From: Actinomycetes bacterium
Lineage (GTDB): Bacteria > Actinomycetota > Acidimicrobiia > Acidimicrobiales > RAAP-2
Assembly (NCBI GenBank): GCA_021781315.1
Contig: JAJXXB010000109.1
Coordinates: 1-6,741, forward strand
Direction: 5' to 3'
Length of the DNA: 6,741 bases
A program made the translations under genes and the position numbers. The notes beneath the pieces were generated by a model, which saw only the letters and a program-made list of their open reading frames with translations, was not told the origin of the DNA and made no database searches. Shown here one piece after another: positions 1-5,847 of the stretch; the first letter of the stretch is position 1, and every line of letters begins with the position of its first letter.

Positions 1-1424
1 CACTTCATGATCGGCCCGGCCACCTGAGCGCCGGTCCCCGAGACGCTCTGGAAGGGCACGACGACCGCGACGGCCACCGTCGGGTGACTCGCCGGGGCGA
101 AGGCGATCATCCAGTCGTCGGTGTTCTTCGCGCTGTTGCCCGTCTGGGCGGTGCCGGTCTTCGCGCCGACTTCGTCGGCCGGCAGGAAGATCCCGGCCGC
201 GGTGCCGTACTGGGCGACCTTCACCATCAGGGGCAGGATCCGGGCGGCTTGAGCGGAGCTCAGCGGCTGCTTCCAGATCGAGTCCTTGAAGCGTGAGACG
301 ATCGTGCCGTCGGGCGCGGTGATGTAGTCGAGCAAGTGCGGCGTCATGATCGCCCCGCCGTTGGCGATGGCCGCGGCCACCAGCGCGTTCTGCAACGCGG
401 ACTCGCGCACGTTCTGCTGGCCGATCGCCGAGTAGGCGACGCCCGGCTGGTTGGTCAAAAACGACGACGCCGGCGGGAAGTAGCTCGGCAGCGTGTTGGG
501 CAGGTCGAGGGGTGGCGCGGAGTTGAAGCCGAAGGCGTTGGCGGTCGACGCCAAGAGGTCGCCACCGATGTCGAGGCCCAGCAGGGCGTAGCCGGTGTCG
601 CACGAGGGCGGCAGCATCGCCTCAATGTTGCCGCCGCAGCGGCCGAACGCGAAGTTCGACAGCGTCTTGTTCGACTGCGGGAGAGAGATCGTGGTCACCG
701 CGGGATACACCTTGTACCAGAGTTGGGGCTTGCCGAGCAGGACGGCACTCGTGGTGACGATCTTGAAGGTCGATCCCGGGGGGAAGGTCTGCTGAACGGC
801 CACGAGGCCGAGCGGCGGGAACCCGTGCGCGTTGTTCGTCGTGTCGGTCTTCCAGGCCGCCTCGGCGACCTTGAAGATCGGCGAGGTGAGAGGCGCCGGG
901 TTGTAGTACGGGTTCGAGTACATCGACAAGACGGCCCCGGTCTGGGGGTTGAGGGCCACCACCGCCCCGTCACGACCCGCGAGAGCGCTGCGCGCGATGC
1001 GCTGCAAGGCGGGCTGCAACGTCAGGGTGATCGAATCGGCCGCGCTGGTGGGCGCCAGCACCTGGGCGAGGGTCTGGGCCGGCTGGGCGTGGGCGGTCAG
1101 GACCGAGCTGTACTGGGCCTCGAGGCCCCAGGTGCCGTAGCTCGGTCCGGCGAATCCCACCACGCCCGAGGTGAGAGATCCCATCGGATAGACCCGCCGG
1201 TACCGGTAGAAGCCCGAAGTGGGTACCGACTGGGCGAGCACCGTGCCATCGGCCGCCACGATCTCACCGCGGGGATATTGCTCGGAGGCCGTGGAGTTGC
1301 GCGGATTGAGTGGCGAGGCGTCGAGCGCCGAAGCCCGGAAGTACTGGATGTTGATCGCCTGGGCGGCGACCGCGGCGAAGAGCAGCAGGATCACCACCGC
1401 GAAGACGGTCAGGCGCCGCGACAT
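1..1424 (-). CDS. pbpA: Class B penicillin-binding protein PbpA (peptidoglycan DD-transpeptidase), 3' end cut by window
   Basis: This gene encodes a membrane-anchored transpeptidase that cross-links peptidoglycan stem peptides on the outer face of the membrane. I translated 474 codons from the ATG at 1424. Residues about 5-25 form one hydrophobic N-terminal anchor after only four residues. A PRGEIVAADGTVLA segment typical of the PbpA N-terminal domain follows. The catalytic motif STFK is at S218-K221 (in PPGSTFK). The second motif reads S274-C275-D276 where the family usually has SxN. KTGTAQ begins at K422. Motif spacing fits mycobacterial PbpA (about 490 aa), so only some 15-20 C-terminal residues should be missing. 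C263 and C275 lie outside the membrane and could form a disulfide. The start overlaps the pstP stop as TAATG, and AAGAAGG seven bases upstream is a good ribosome binding site, so translation is coupled to pstP. Family assignment is secure; the Asp in motif two is odd. Confidence 0.95.
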   Translation of the reverse strand, partial: MSRRLTVFAVVILLLFAAVAAQAINIQYFRASALDASPLNPRNSTASEQYPRGEIVAADGTVLAQSVPTSGFYRYRRVYPMGSLTSGVVGFAGPSYGTWGLEAQYSSVLTAHAQPAQTLAQVLAPTSAADSITLTLQPALQRIARSALAGRDGAVVALNPQTGAVLSMYSNPYYNPAPLTSPIFKVAEAAWKTDTTNNAHGFPPLGLVAVQQTFPPGSTFKIVTTSAVLLGKPQLWYKVYPAVTTISLPQSNKTLSNFAFGRCGGNIEAMLPPSCDTGYALLGLDIGGDLLASTANAFGFNSAPPLDLPNTLPSYFPPASSFLTNQPGVAYSAIGQQNVRESALQNALVAAAIANGGAIMTPHLLDYITAPDGTIVSRFKDSIWKQPLSSAQAARILPLMVKVAQYGTAAGIFLPADEVGAKTGTAQTGNSAKNTDDWMIAFAPASHPTVAVAVVVPFQSVSGTGAQVAGPIMK

Positions 1425-2635
1425 TAGCCGACCTTCTTGACGGTGGTCGTCGGTGCGTGCACCGTCGTGGTCGTGGTCGTGGTCGTGGTCGTCGACGTGA
1501 CGGGCCGGGTCATCTGCCAGGCGCTGTGCAGGTAGGACGCGTAGTGCAAGGCAGCCGCCAGCGTCGGTTCGGCGATGGTGGCGCTGAGGGCTTGACGATC
1601 AAGCGGCCGCAGTTGCGAGACGTGATAGGGCGTATCGGTGACCTTATGCGGATGGAACCACAAGACGCCGTTGGGCTGGCCCTGGTAGACGGCGATGACG
1701 CCGGTGTCCTCGGCCAGGTAGTACGTGGAGTATGCGTACCAGCGCACGACGTAGATCGTCGCGCCGATCACGATCAGAATCAAGGTCACCGCCACCACCA
1801 CGCGCCAGGTGAAGCGCGGGGCGTGTCGGGCGTGTCGGGCGGAGTTCGACGTGGGCGCCGCGGGCGGGCGGGCCGTCGAGACCGTTCGCTTGATCGGCGG
1901 ATCGGCGTTGGTCACCTCATCGAACTCAAGCAGGATGGCCGAGATGTTGTCACGCCCGCCGGCGCTGCGCGCCGCGTCGATGAGGGCGGCGACGGCCTCC
2001 TCCAGGGGCACCGGGGCACTCGCCAGTTGCGCGATGGTCTCCGGGCTCAACTCGTTGGACAGACCGTCGCTGCAGAGCAGCACCCGATCCCCGGGGCTCG
2101 CGATGACACTCATCACGTCGACCTCGACGCTCTCTTCCACGCCGAGGGTGCGCGTCAGCTGGTGACGCCGCGGGTGAACCGCCGCCTCCTCCGGGGTGAG
2201 ACGGCCCATGCGCACCCACTCCTCGGCGACACTGTGGTCCTCACTGAGCTGTCGCAGAGCGCCGTCACGCAACTGGTAGGCGCGCGAGTCGCCCACGTTG
2301 AACAGGGTCGCTGACGTGACCCCGTGGGCGTCCTCAGTCAGTCCCACCGCGATGATCGTCGTGCCCATGCCGAAGTGCTCGGGGGTGTCGCGGGCGTCGG
2401 CGATGATCACCTCGTTGGCCGACTCGATCGCGCGCTGCAGTCCCTCGACCGTGGGCCGGTGGACGAACTCGTCAACCAAGAGGTCGACCGCCATCGCCGA
2501 GGCGACCTCACCGGCGGCGTGGCCGCCCATGCCATCAGCCACCACGGCCAAGGAGTCGTTGACGAAGATCGCGTCCTCGTTGAGATCCCTCACGAGTCCG
2601 GTGTCGGTGGCCGCGGCGTAACGCCAGCGCGTCAA
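1424..2635 (-). CDS. pstP: PP2C-family Ser/Thr protein phosphatase PstP with one transmembrane segment
   Basis: The 403-residue protein dephosphorylates Ser/Thr-phosphorylated proteins, presumably including PknA/PknB-type kinases and cell-wall proteins. The cytoplasmic PP2C domain covers about residues 5-238. Visible family motifs are R16, LNEDA (19-22), ADGMGGHAAGE (33-43), FNVGDSRAY (112-120), the flap around RRHQLTRTLG (156-165), CSDGLSN (188-194) and GGRDNIS (226-232). Expected metal ligands D34, D116, D190 and D229 are all present. A basic linker with an ARH repeat (266-271) leads to a membrane helix at about 278-298. An outer segment of roughly 105 residues follows, ending in ten consecutive threonines (382-391). 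The start is TTG at 2635, overlapping the fhaB stop as TTGA; GAGGTGG four bases upstream can serve as ribosome binding site, and no ATG occurs before the catalytic core. The gene lies between fhaB and pbpA. The outer domain is shorter than in M. tuberculosis PstP (514 aa). Confidence 0.95.
   Translation of the reverse strand: MTRWRYAAATDTGLVRDLNEDAIFVNDSLAVVADGMGGHAAGEVASAMAVDLLVDEFVHRPTVEGLQRAIESANEVIIADARDTPEHFGMGTTIIAVGLTEDAHGVTSATLFNVGDSRAYQLRDGALRQLSEDHSVAEEWVRMGRLTPEEAAVHPRRHQLTRTLGVEESVEVDVMSVIASPGDRVLLCSDGLSNELSPETIAQLASAPVPLEEAVAALIDAARSAGGRDNISAILLEFDEVTNADPPIKRTVSTARPPAAPTSNSARHARHAPRFTWRVVVAVTLILIVIGATIYVVRWYAYSTYYLAEDTGVIAVYQGQPNGVLWFHPHKVTDTPYHVSQLRPLDRQALSATIAEPTLAAALHYASYLHSAWQMTRPVTSTTTTTTTTTTVHAPTTTVKKVG
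1463..1492 (-). repeat. ACGACC hexanucleotide tract encoding ten threonines in PstP
   Basis: On the minus strand ACG and ACC codons alternate almost perfectly for ten codons. The tract sits in the outer C-terminal tail of PstP, followed by a second short Thr stretch (396-398). Because the unit is six bases, slippage would add or remove two threonines at a time without breaking the frame. Confidence 0.85.
1821..1838 (-). repeat. Two tandem 9-bp copies in the PstP linker
   Basis: The plus strand reads GCGTGTCGG twice in succession. On the coding strand this gives the repeated Ala-Arg-His of the basic linker just inside the membrane helix of PstP. It is a short in-frame duplication and probably has little meaning beyond a flexible, positively charged tether. 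Confidence 0.6.
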
Positions 2636-3078
2636 CGAACCACCTCGAACAAGATTCCACCCAACTGGACGACGTCGCCGCGTTGGAGTTGCACCCGACC
2701 GCGGACGAGTTCCTGGTTGACGTAGGAGCCGTTCGTCGAACCCAGATCCTCCAGGGTTAGCTCGCCGTCATCGTTGGCGAGTCGCGCGTGTCGCGACGAC
2801 AGGTAGTTGTCGCTGAGGATCACGTCGCAGTCGGCGCTGCGTCCGATCACCACGGCCGGGTCGACCTCGATGCGCTCACCCTTCAACTCGCGCGGCTCGA
2901 GGTACTTCAGCGCTAGCGTCTGGCCGCGCTTGCGACGGGTGCCGTCACTCACCGGTTTGGCCTCGAGGATCGCCACGCGCATCACGCGCGCGAAGAAGAG
3001 CAGCGCGATCACCATGATGATCAGCTGCAGCGGGCGAACGAGCGCCGCGTAGTTCGACGACGCCGCCAGAAGACTCAA
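2632..3078 (-). CDS. fhaB: Membrane-anchored FHA-domain protein FhaB (FipA-like)
   Basis: The 148-residue protein is a phosphothreonine reader. Residues about 16-35 form one hydrophobic helix, and a basic stretch (around 48-52) places the rest in the cytoplasm. The C-terminal FHA domain spans about 68-148, with the conserved GRS (79-81), SSRHA (94-98) and STNGSYVN (114-121) that form the phosphopeptide pocket. Length and layout match mycobacterial FhaB (155 aa), which is linked to cell division and kinase signalling; the role here is inferred from that homology and from the neighbours. The start is TTG at 3078, overlapping the fhaA stop as TTGA. No good ribosome binding site precedes it, which suggests re-initiation after fhaA. 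The in-frame ATGs at codons 22 and 33 would delete the membrane helix, so TTG is preferred. The stop overlaps the pstP start by four bases. Confidence 0.93.
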   Translation of the reverse strand: MSLLAASSNYAALVRPLQLIIMVIALLFFARVMRVAILEAKPVSDGTRRKRGQTLALKYLEPRELKGERIEVDPAVVIGRSADCDVILSDNYLSSRHARLANDDGELTLEDLGSTNGSYVNQELVRGRVQLQRGDVVQLGGILFEVVR

Positions 3079-3722
3079 GCGAGCTCGATCCGAAAGTGCA
3101 GCGGCCCGATGGTGACGTCATCACGTGGCGACAGCGACACGGCGCTGATCCGATGCCCGTTGACGTACGTGCCGTTGGTCGACTGCAGATCGCGGATCGC
3201 CACCCCGTCGGTGGTGCGCCAGACCTCGGCGTGGCGCCTCGACACGTTGGCGTCGTTGATCACCACGTTGACGTCGGGGCTGCGCCCGATGACCAGGGGT
3301 TTGTCTCCGATGCGGAAGGCCCGCCCGTCGTCGGCGAGCAGCCGGGGCTGGGAGTCGCCGGCGGCGAAGTCGGTCTGGACGGCGACGGCGCCGCGCTTGA
3401 GGTCGTCGTCGATAAAGACCTCGACCTCGACCGGCCCGATGAAGTTGTAGCCCTCGCTGATCGCGTGCTGGCGCACCGTTTCGGCGAGTTCGCTGATCAG
3501 CGCCTTCTGGAATCCCTCGAAGCGCTCGGCGTCCTCGGGGCTGAGCCAGACGCGCACCTCGTTGGGCGAGATGGGACCCTGACCCGTCAGGCGACGCGTG
3601 AGGTCGATTTCACGCACGATGCGCTGACCGATCTCGATCGGCTGCAACCCCCCCTTGAAGGGACGCGACAGAGTGCGCTCAAAGATGCGCTCGAGGCGGT
3701 TTTCCACACCCTTGAGAACCAT
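3075..3722 (-). CDS. fhaA: FHA-domain protein FhaA, short form (DUF3662 + FHA)
   Basis: A cytoplasmic phosphothreonine reader. In mycobacteria FhaA binds the phosphorylated pseudokinase domain of MviN (MurJ) and restrains peptidoglycan synthesis; that role is known from homologs and not shown here. Counting from the chosen ATG (3722, 215 residues), an amphipathic N-terminal DUF3662 domain covers about 1-115. An FHA domain follows at about 130-210, with GRS, VSRRHAEV and STNGTYVNG all intact. The long low-complexity linker of mycobacterial FhaA (527 aa) is absent. The frame is open to a GTG at 3755 (226 residues) with a TTG at 3731 between. I prefer the ATG because homology begins at VLKGVENRLERIFE, no ribosome binding site precedes the GTG, and the GTG falls inside a perfect inverted repeat. 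GGGAG precedes the ATG, though very closely (2 bases). First gene of the fhaA-fhaB-pstP-pbpA run. Confidence 0.92.
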   Translation of the reverse strand: MVLKGVENRLERIFERTLSRPFKGGLQPIEIGQRIVREIDLTRRLTGQGPISPNEVRVWLSPEDAERFEGFQKALISELAETVRQHAISEGYNFIGPVEVEVFIDDDLKRGAVAVQTDFAAGDSQPRLLADDGRAFRIGDKPLVIGRSPDVNVVINDANVSRRHAEVWRTTDGVAIRDLQSTNGTYVNGHRISAVSLSPRDDVTIGPLHFRIELA

Positions 3723-3744
3723 ATCTCCCAATGGTACCGGTGGA

Positions 3745-3768
3745 TTTCGCGCCACGGGAGGCGCGAAA
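3745..3768. promoter_or_regulatory. Perfect 9-bp inverted repeat upstream of fhaA (candidate operator or leader hairpin)
   Basis: TTTCGCGCC (3745-3753), six bases, then GGCGCGAAA (3760-3768). The arms match exactly. The element lies between the preferred fhaA start and the divergent tRNA promoter region. It could be a protein-binding site acting on either direction or a hairpin in the fhaA leader RNA. There is no following T-run, so a terminator is less likely. Confidence 0.55.
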
Positions 3769-3788
3769 CACGGCGTTTCTGAGTCGAC

Positions 3789-3795
3789 TAAGGTA
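3789..3795. promoter_or_regulatory. Candidate overlapping -10 elements for tRNA-Leu (+) and fhaA (-)
   Basis: The plus strand reads TAAGGT at 3789-3794, 11 bases before the tRNA. The minus strand reads TACCTT at 3795-3790, which would give fhaA a leader of about 60 bases to the ATG. Both fit the TANNNT pattern of housekeeping promoters. No convincing -35 element is visible for either, so the call is weak. The elements sit inside a small palindrome, GACTA-AGG-TAGTC (3786-3798). Confidence 0.3.
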
Positions 3796-3805
3796 GTCAG
3801 GCCCA

Positions 3806-3891
3806 GGGCGAGTGGCGAAATGGCAGACGCGCAGGCTTCAGGTGCCTGTATTCGAAAGGATGTGCGGGTTCAAGTCCCGCCTCGCCCACCA
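3806..3891 (+). tRNA. tRNA-Leu (anticodon CAG), CCA encoded
   Basis: A complete 86-base class II tRNA. The acceptor stem GGGCGAG (3806-3812) pairs with CTCGCCC (3881-3887), followed by discriminator A and a genomically encoded CCA (3889-3891). The D-arm region GTGGCGAAATGGCAGACGC has the leucine-type pattern. The anticodon stem CAGGC/GCCTG encloses the loop TTCAGGT with anticodon CAG at 3839-3841, so it reads CUG, expected to be a heavily used leucine codon in this GC-rich genome. A long variable arm follows, then the T-arm GCGGG-TTCAAGT-CCCGC. Leucine identity rests on the anticodon, the long variable arm and close likeness to bacterial tRNA-Leu(CAG). It is transcribed away from fhaA and towards the DUF885 gene. 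Confidence 0.97.
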
Positions 3892-3903
3892 CATGACATC
3901 CGT

Positions 3904-3930
3904 GGGCCGACCCGGATGAACCGGTGGCCC
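3904..3930. terminator. Candidate terminator hairpin between tRNA-Leu and the converging DUF885 gene
   Basis: GGGCC (3904-3908) pairs with GGCCC (3926-3930), with a G-T pair and small bulge leading to an inner CCGG/CCGG stem closing on ATGAA. A second small hairpin, CCCGT-N6-ACGGG, overlaps its 3' base (3930-3945). No T-run follows on either strand, which is common for GC-rich actinobacterial terminators but also makes the call uncertain. Its position between two converging genes suggests it could work in both directions. Confidence 0.4.
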
Positions 3931-4003
3931 CCGTCCGATAACGGGATTCAGGATTCCCCCGGCGGACTCGTACGCCGTTCCTCCCCGGGCACCGCCCGAT
4001 CGG

Positions 4004-5698
4004 TCAAGCGCGCAGAAGCGAGCCGAGGTCGCTGAGGGGGACCGGACCCATCGCGAGGCCCCGCTCGTGGAAGTCCCGTAGGGTGAACGACGCGCCGAGC
4101 CTTGACTTCTCCTCCTCGCGCGCGCCCAGCCACTCTCGCTCACCGACCTTGTAGCTAATCGCCTGCGAGGGGATCGCCAGGTAGCGCTCGACCTCGGATT
4201 CGGCGAACTCGCGTTCCTCGATCGCTCGCTGGACCAAGGTCTCCACCGCCAGCTCCGGGGTCCACGTCTGGCCACCCACGTCACCGAACCCGTCGAGCTC
4301 TCCGAAGTCCGTCGGCACGGCGAGTTGCAGGTGCAGGCCAATGTCGACCACCACGCGCGCCGCACGCAGAGCCTGGTTCTGCAGAAAGCCCATCTCGGTG
4401 GCCGGGTCCTCGTATCCCCCCAACTCGTCCATCAACCGCTCGGCGTAGAGGGCCCACCCCTCAGCCCACCCACTGGTGAATCCCATTAGTCGCTGGAAGC
4501 GGCTTAAGCGGCGAGAGTTGATCACGACGGTGGCCAGCTGGAGATGATGGCCCGGCACCGCCTCGTGGTACCAGATCGAAACCTGGCGCCACCACGGGAA
4601 CTCCTGTCGTCCCAGCGTGGGAAACCACGTCGTTCCCGGACGCGAGAGGTCCTCGCTCGGTGGCGTGTAGTACGGCGCAGCGGCCGAACCCTCCGGAGCG
4701 AGTCGAACGTCGCAGAAGCGAATTGACTCGTCGATGGTGAACTCGTTGCCCGAGAGGCGCTCGACTGTCGCGTCAGTGAGGGCGCGCAGGCGCGCGAGCA
4801 AGGCGTCGGTGCCCGACACGACGTAGCGGGGGTCGCGATCGAGCTGCTCCGCGGATTCGGCCAACGTGCGGGCGTCGGGCGTGACCACCTTCATGAGAGT
4901 GCGCATCCGCTCGTTGATGCGCGACAACTCGCCCCAACCCCACTCGTAGGTCTCCGACAGATCGACGTCCATTCCGAGATTGAAGCGCGACCACCTCGCG
5001 AAGCGCTCCTCGCCGACGAACGTGGCACCCGAGCACCGCGGTGCGCACTCTCTCTCCATCCACTCCGACATCGACTGAAAGCTCTGCGCCGCCGACTCCG
5101 CGGCGCTCGCCAATCCGGACGCCTCCACGTCGACCCCGCACGACTCGGCCAGACGCCGCGCGAGTGCGTCGAACCCGCCGTCGGCGATCTCCGCCATCTG
5201 ACTCGCGACGCCAAGTACGTGACGCGGAACCAGCACGTTTGGATCTCGCGACAAATCCTCGAGGGTCTCTCGCCACGACGCGACCGCGGTCGGGACGGCC
5301 CGCATCCGCTCGACGATCGTCGCCGCGTCTTCGGCGTCGTGGTCGCTCATCATCTCGAAGACCTGGCGCAGGTTGATGGCCGGTGAGTAGATGACGCCGA
5401 ACGTACGATCGATCTCGCGGTGCCGCTCGAGATCGCGACTCGCCTCGAGACGCTCGCGCATCACGGCCAGCGCACGAACGTCATCGACGCCATCGGGAGA
5501 GAGCGCCGCGATCTCCGCCAGCGACTCCTCGTAGTGGGCGAGACGACGCGGAGCGGCGGCGGGAGAGAAGTCATCCAGCTCGGTCTCATGGCCGATCACG
5601 CCACAGAAGGTTGCCTCGAGCGGACTCAACGCGGCGCTGCGCTCCACGATCCGATCGGCGGCGGCGAAGACGTCCGACATCTGGGACTCTGTGGTCAT
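4004..5698 (-). CDS. DUF885-family protein, putative zinc-dependent peptidase/hydrolase
   Basis: The 564-residue protein belongs to the DUF885 family (PF05960), large, mostly alpha-helical proteins of uncertain substrate that resemble metallopeptidases. The diagnostic stretch WYHEAVPGHHLQ is present, with H378, E379, H384 and H385 as likely metal and catalytic residues. GWAEGWALYAERL follows with E413, plus the family-typical C-terminal segments RVVVDIGLHLQ and PSQAISYKVGE. Length is usual for the family. No signal peptide or membrane helix is visible, so it is probably cytoplasmic. The start is ATG at 5698: AAGGGGG ends five bases before it, whereas the GTG at 5704 overlaps that ribosome binding site. 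It is a single-gene unit with its own promoter, divergent from the ABC transporter gene and convergent with the tRNA. Family assignment is firm; the activity is inferred from the HExxxxHH motif and nothing nearby reveals the substrate. Confidence 0.92.
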   Translation of the reverse strand: MTTESQMSDVFAAADRIVERSAALSPLEATFCGVIGHETELDDFSPAAAPRRLAHYEESLAEIAALSPDGVDDVRALAVMRERLEASRDLERHREIDRTFGVIYSPAINLRQVFEMMSDHDAEDAATIVERMRAVPTAVASWRETLEDLSRDPNVLVPRHVLGVASQMAEIADGGFDALARRLAESCGVDVEASGLASAAESAAQSFQSMSEWMERECAPRCSGATFVGEERFARWSRFNLGMDVDLSETYEWGWGELSRINERMRTLMKVVTPDARTLAESAEQLDRDPRYVVSGTDALLARLRALTDATVERLSGNEFTIDESIRFCDVRLAPEGSAAAPYYTPPSEDLSRPGTTWFPTLGRQEFPWWRQVSIWYHEAVPGHHLQLATVVINSRRLSRFQRLMGFTSGWAEGWALYAERLMDELGGYEDPATEMGFLQNQALRAARVVVDIGLHLQLAVPTDFGELDGFGDVGGQTWTPELAVETLVQRAIEEREFAESEVERYLAIPSQAISYKVGEREWLGAREEEKSRLGASFTLRDFHERGLAMGPVPLSDLGSLLRA

Positions 5699-5703
5699 GT
5701 GCA

Positions 5704-5710
5704 CCCCCTT
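5704..5710 (-). promoter_or_regulatory. Ribosome binding site that fixes the DUF885 start
   Basis: The minus strand reads AAGGGGG, then five bases, then ATG at 5698. The alternative GTG at 5704 begins on the last G of this site, so it is a poor start. Confidence 0.75.
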
Positions 5711-5734
5711 GTGACGCCGACCGGCTCTCGGCCG

Positions 5735-5763
5735 AGCCTAACCAGTGTGATTCGGCGTCGCAA
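5735..5763 (-). promoter_or_regulatory. Candidate housekeeping promoter for the DUF885 gene
   Basis: On the minus strand a -35 element TTGCGA (5763-5758) is followed by exactly 17 bases and a -10 element TAGGCT (5740-5735). Four of six bases match the consensus in each box. Transcription would start near 5728, leaving a short leader that contains the ribosome binding site. A 10-bp palindrome, CTCGGCCGAG (5727-5736), overlaps the -10 box and start site, and a 10-bp direct repeat TCGGCGTCGC (5752-5761 and 5764-5773) overlaps the -35 box. Confidence 0.5.
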
Positions 5764-5817
5764 TCGGCGTCGCCGGACGTCGATGGAGCACCGACCATCA
5801 CGAATCATCACCCCAAC

Positions 5818-5847
5818 ACGCGAGTGGGTGACCAACGTCACTCGCGT
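5818..5847. promoter_or_regulatory. Perfect inverted repeat over the ABC transporter promoter (candidate operator)
   Basis: ACGCGAGTG (5818-5826) and CACTCGCGT (5839-5847) are exact reverse complements separated by 12 bases. The repeat brackets the -35 box of the plus-strand promoter, where a bound dimeric repressor would block RNA polymerase. An overlapping smaller repeat, GTGAC-N4-GTCAC (5828-5841), lies in the centre. No regulator gene is in the window, so the binding protein is unknown. Confidence 0.55.

Noticed and set aside
336..1427. Long plus-strand open frame of 363 codons opposite pbpA
   Set aside because: It is the antisense shadow of pbpA. Its translation is extremely Arg/Gly-rich with no recognisable motif, while the minus strand shows all PBP motifs.
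1457..2314. Plus-strand open frame of 285 codons opposite pstP
   Set aside because: It has shadow composition (Arg, Gly, His, Asp rich) opposite a fully motif-supported PP2C phosphatase.
3096..3782. Plus-strand open frame of 228 codons opposite fhaA
   Set aside because: It is an antisense shadow created by high GC and strong codon bias; it shows no domain and no plausible start signal, and fhaA is certain.
3806..3891. tRNA-Leu as an integration site for a mobile element
   Set aside because: No integrase gene, no repeat of the tRNA 3' end downstream, and a conserved chromosomal gene follows.
3960..3977. CGGCG-N8-CGCCG as terminator of the DUF885 gene
   Set aside because: The stem is only five pairs with a large loop and no T-run; the hairpin at 3904-3930 is the stronger candidate.
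3838..4365. Minus-strand open frame of 175 codons ending in WARRDLNPHIL
   Set aside because: The C-terminal part is read antisense through the tRNA-Leu. That peptide ending is a known artefact of open frames antisense to tRNA genes, and the rest overlaps the DUF885 gene in another frame.
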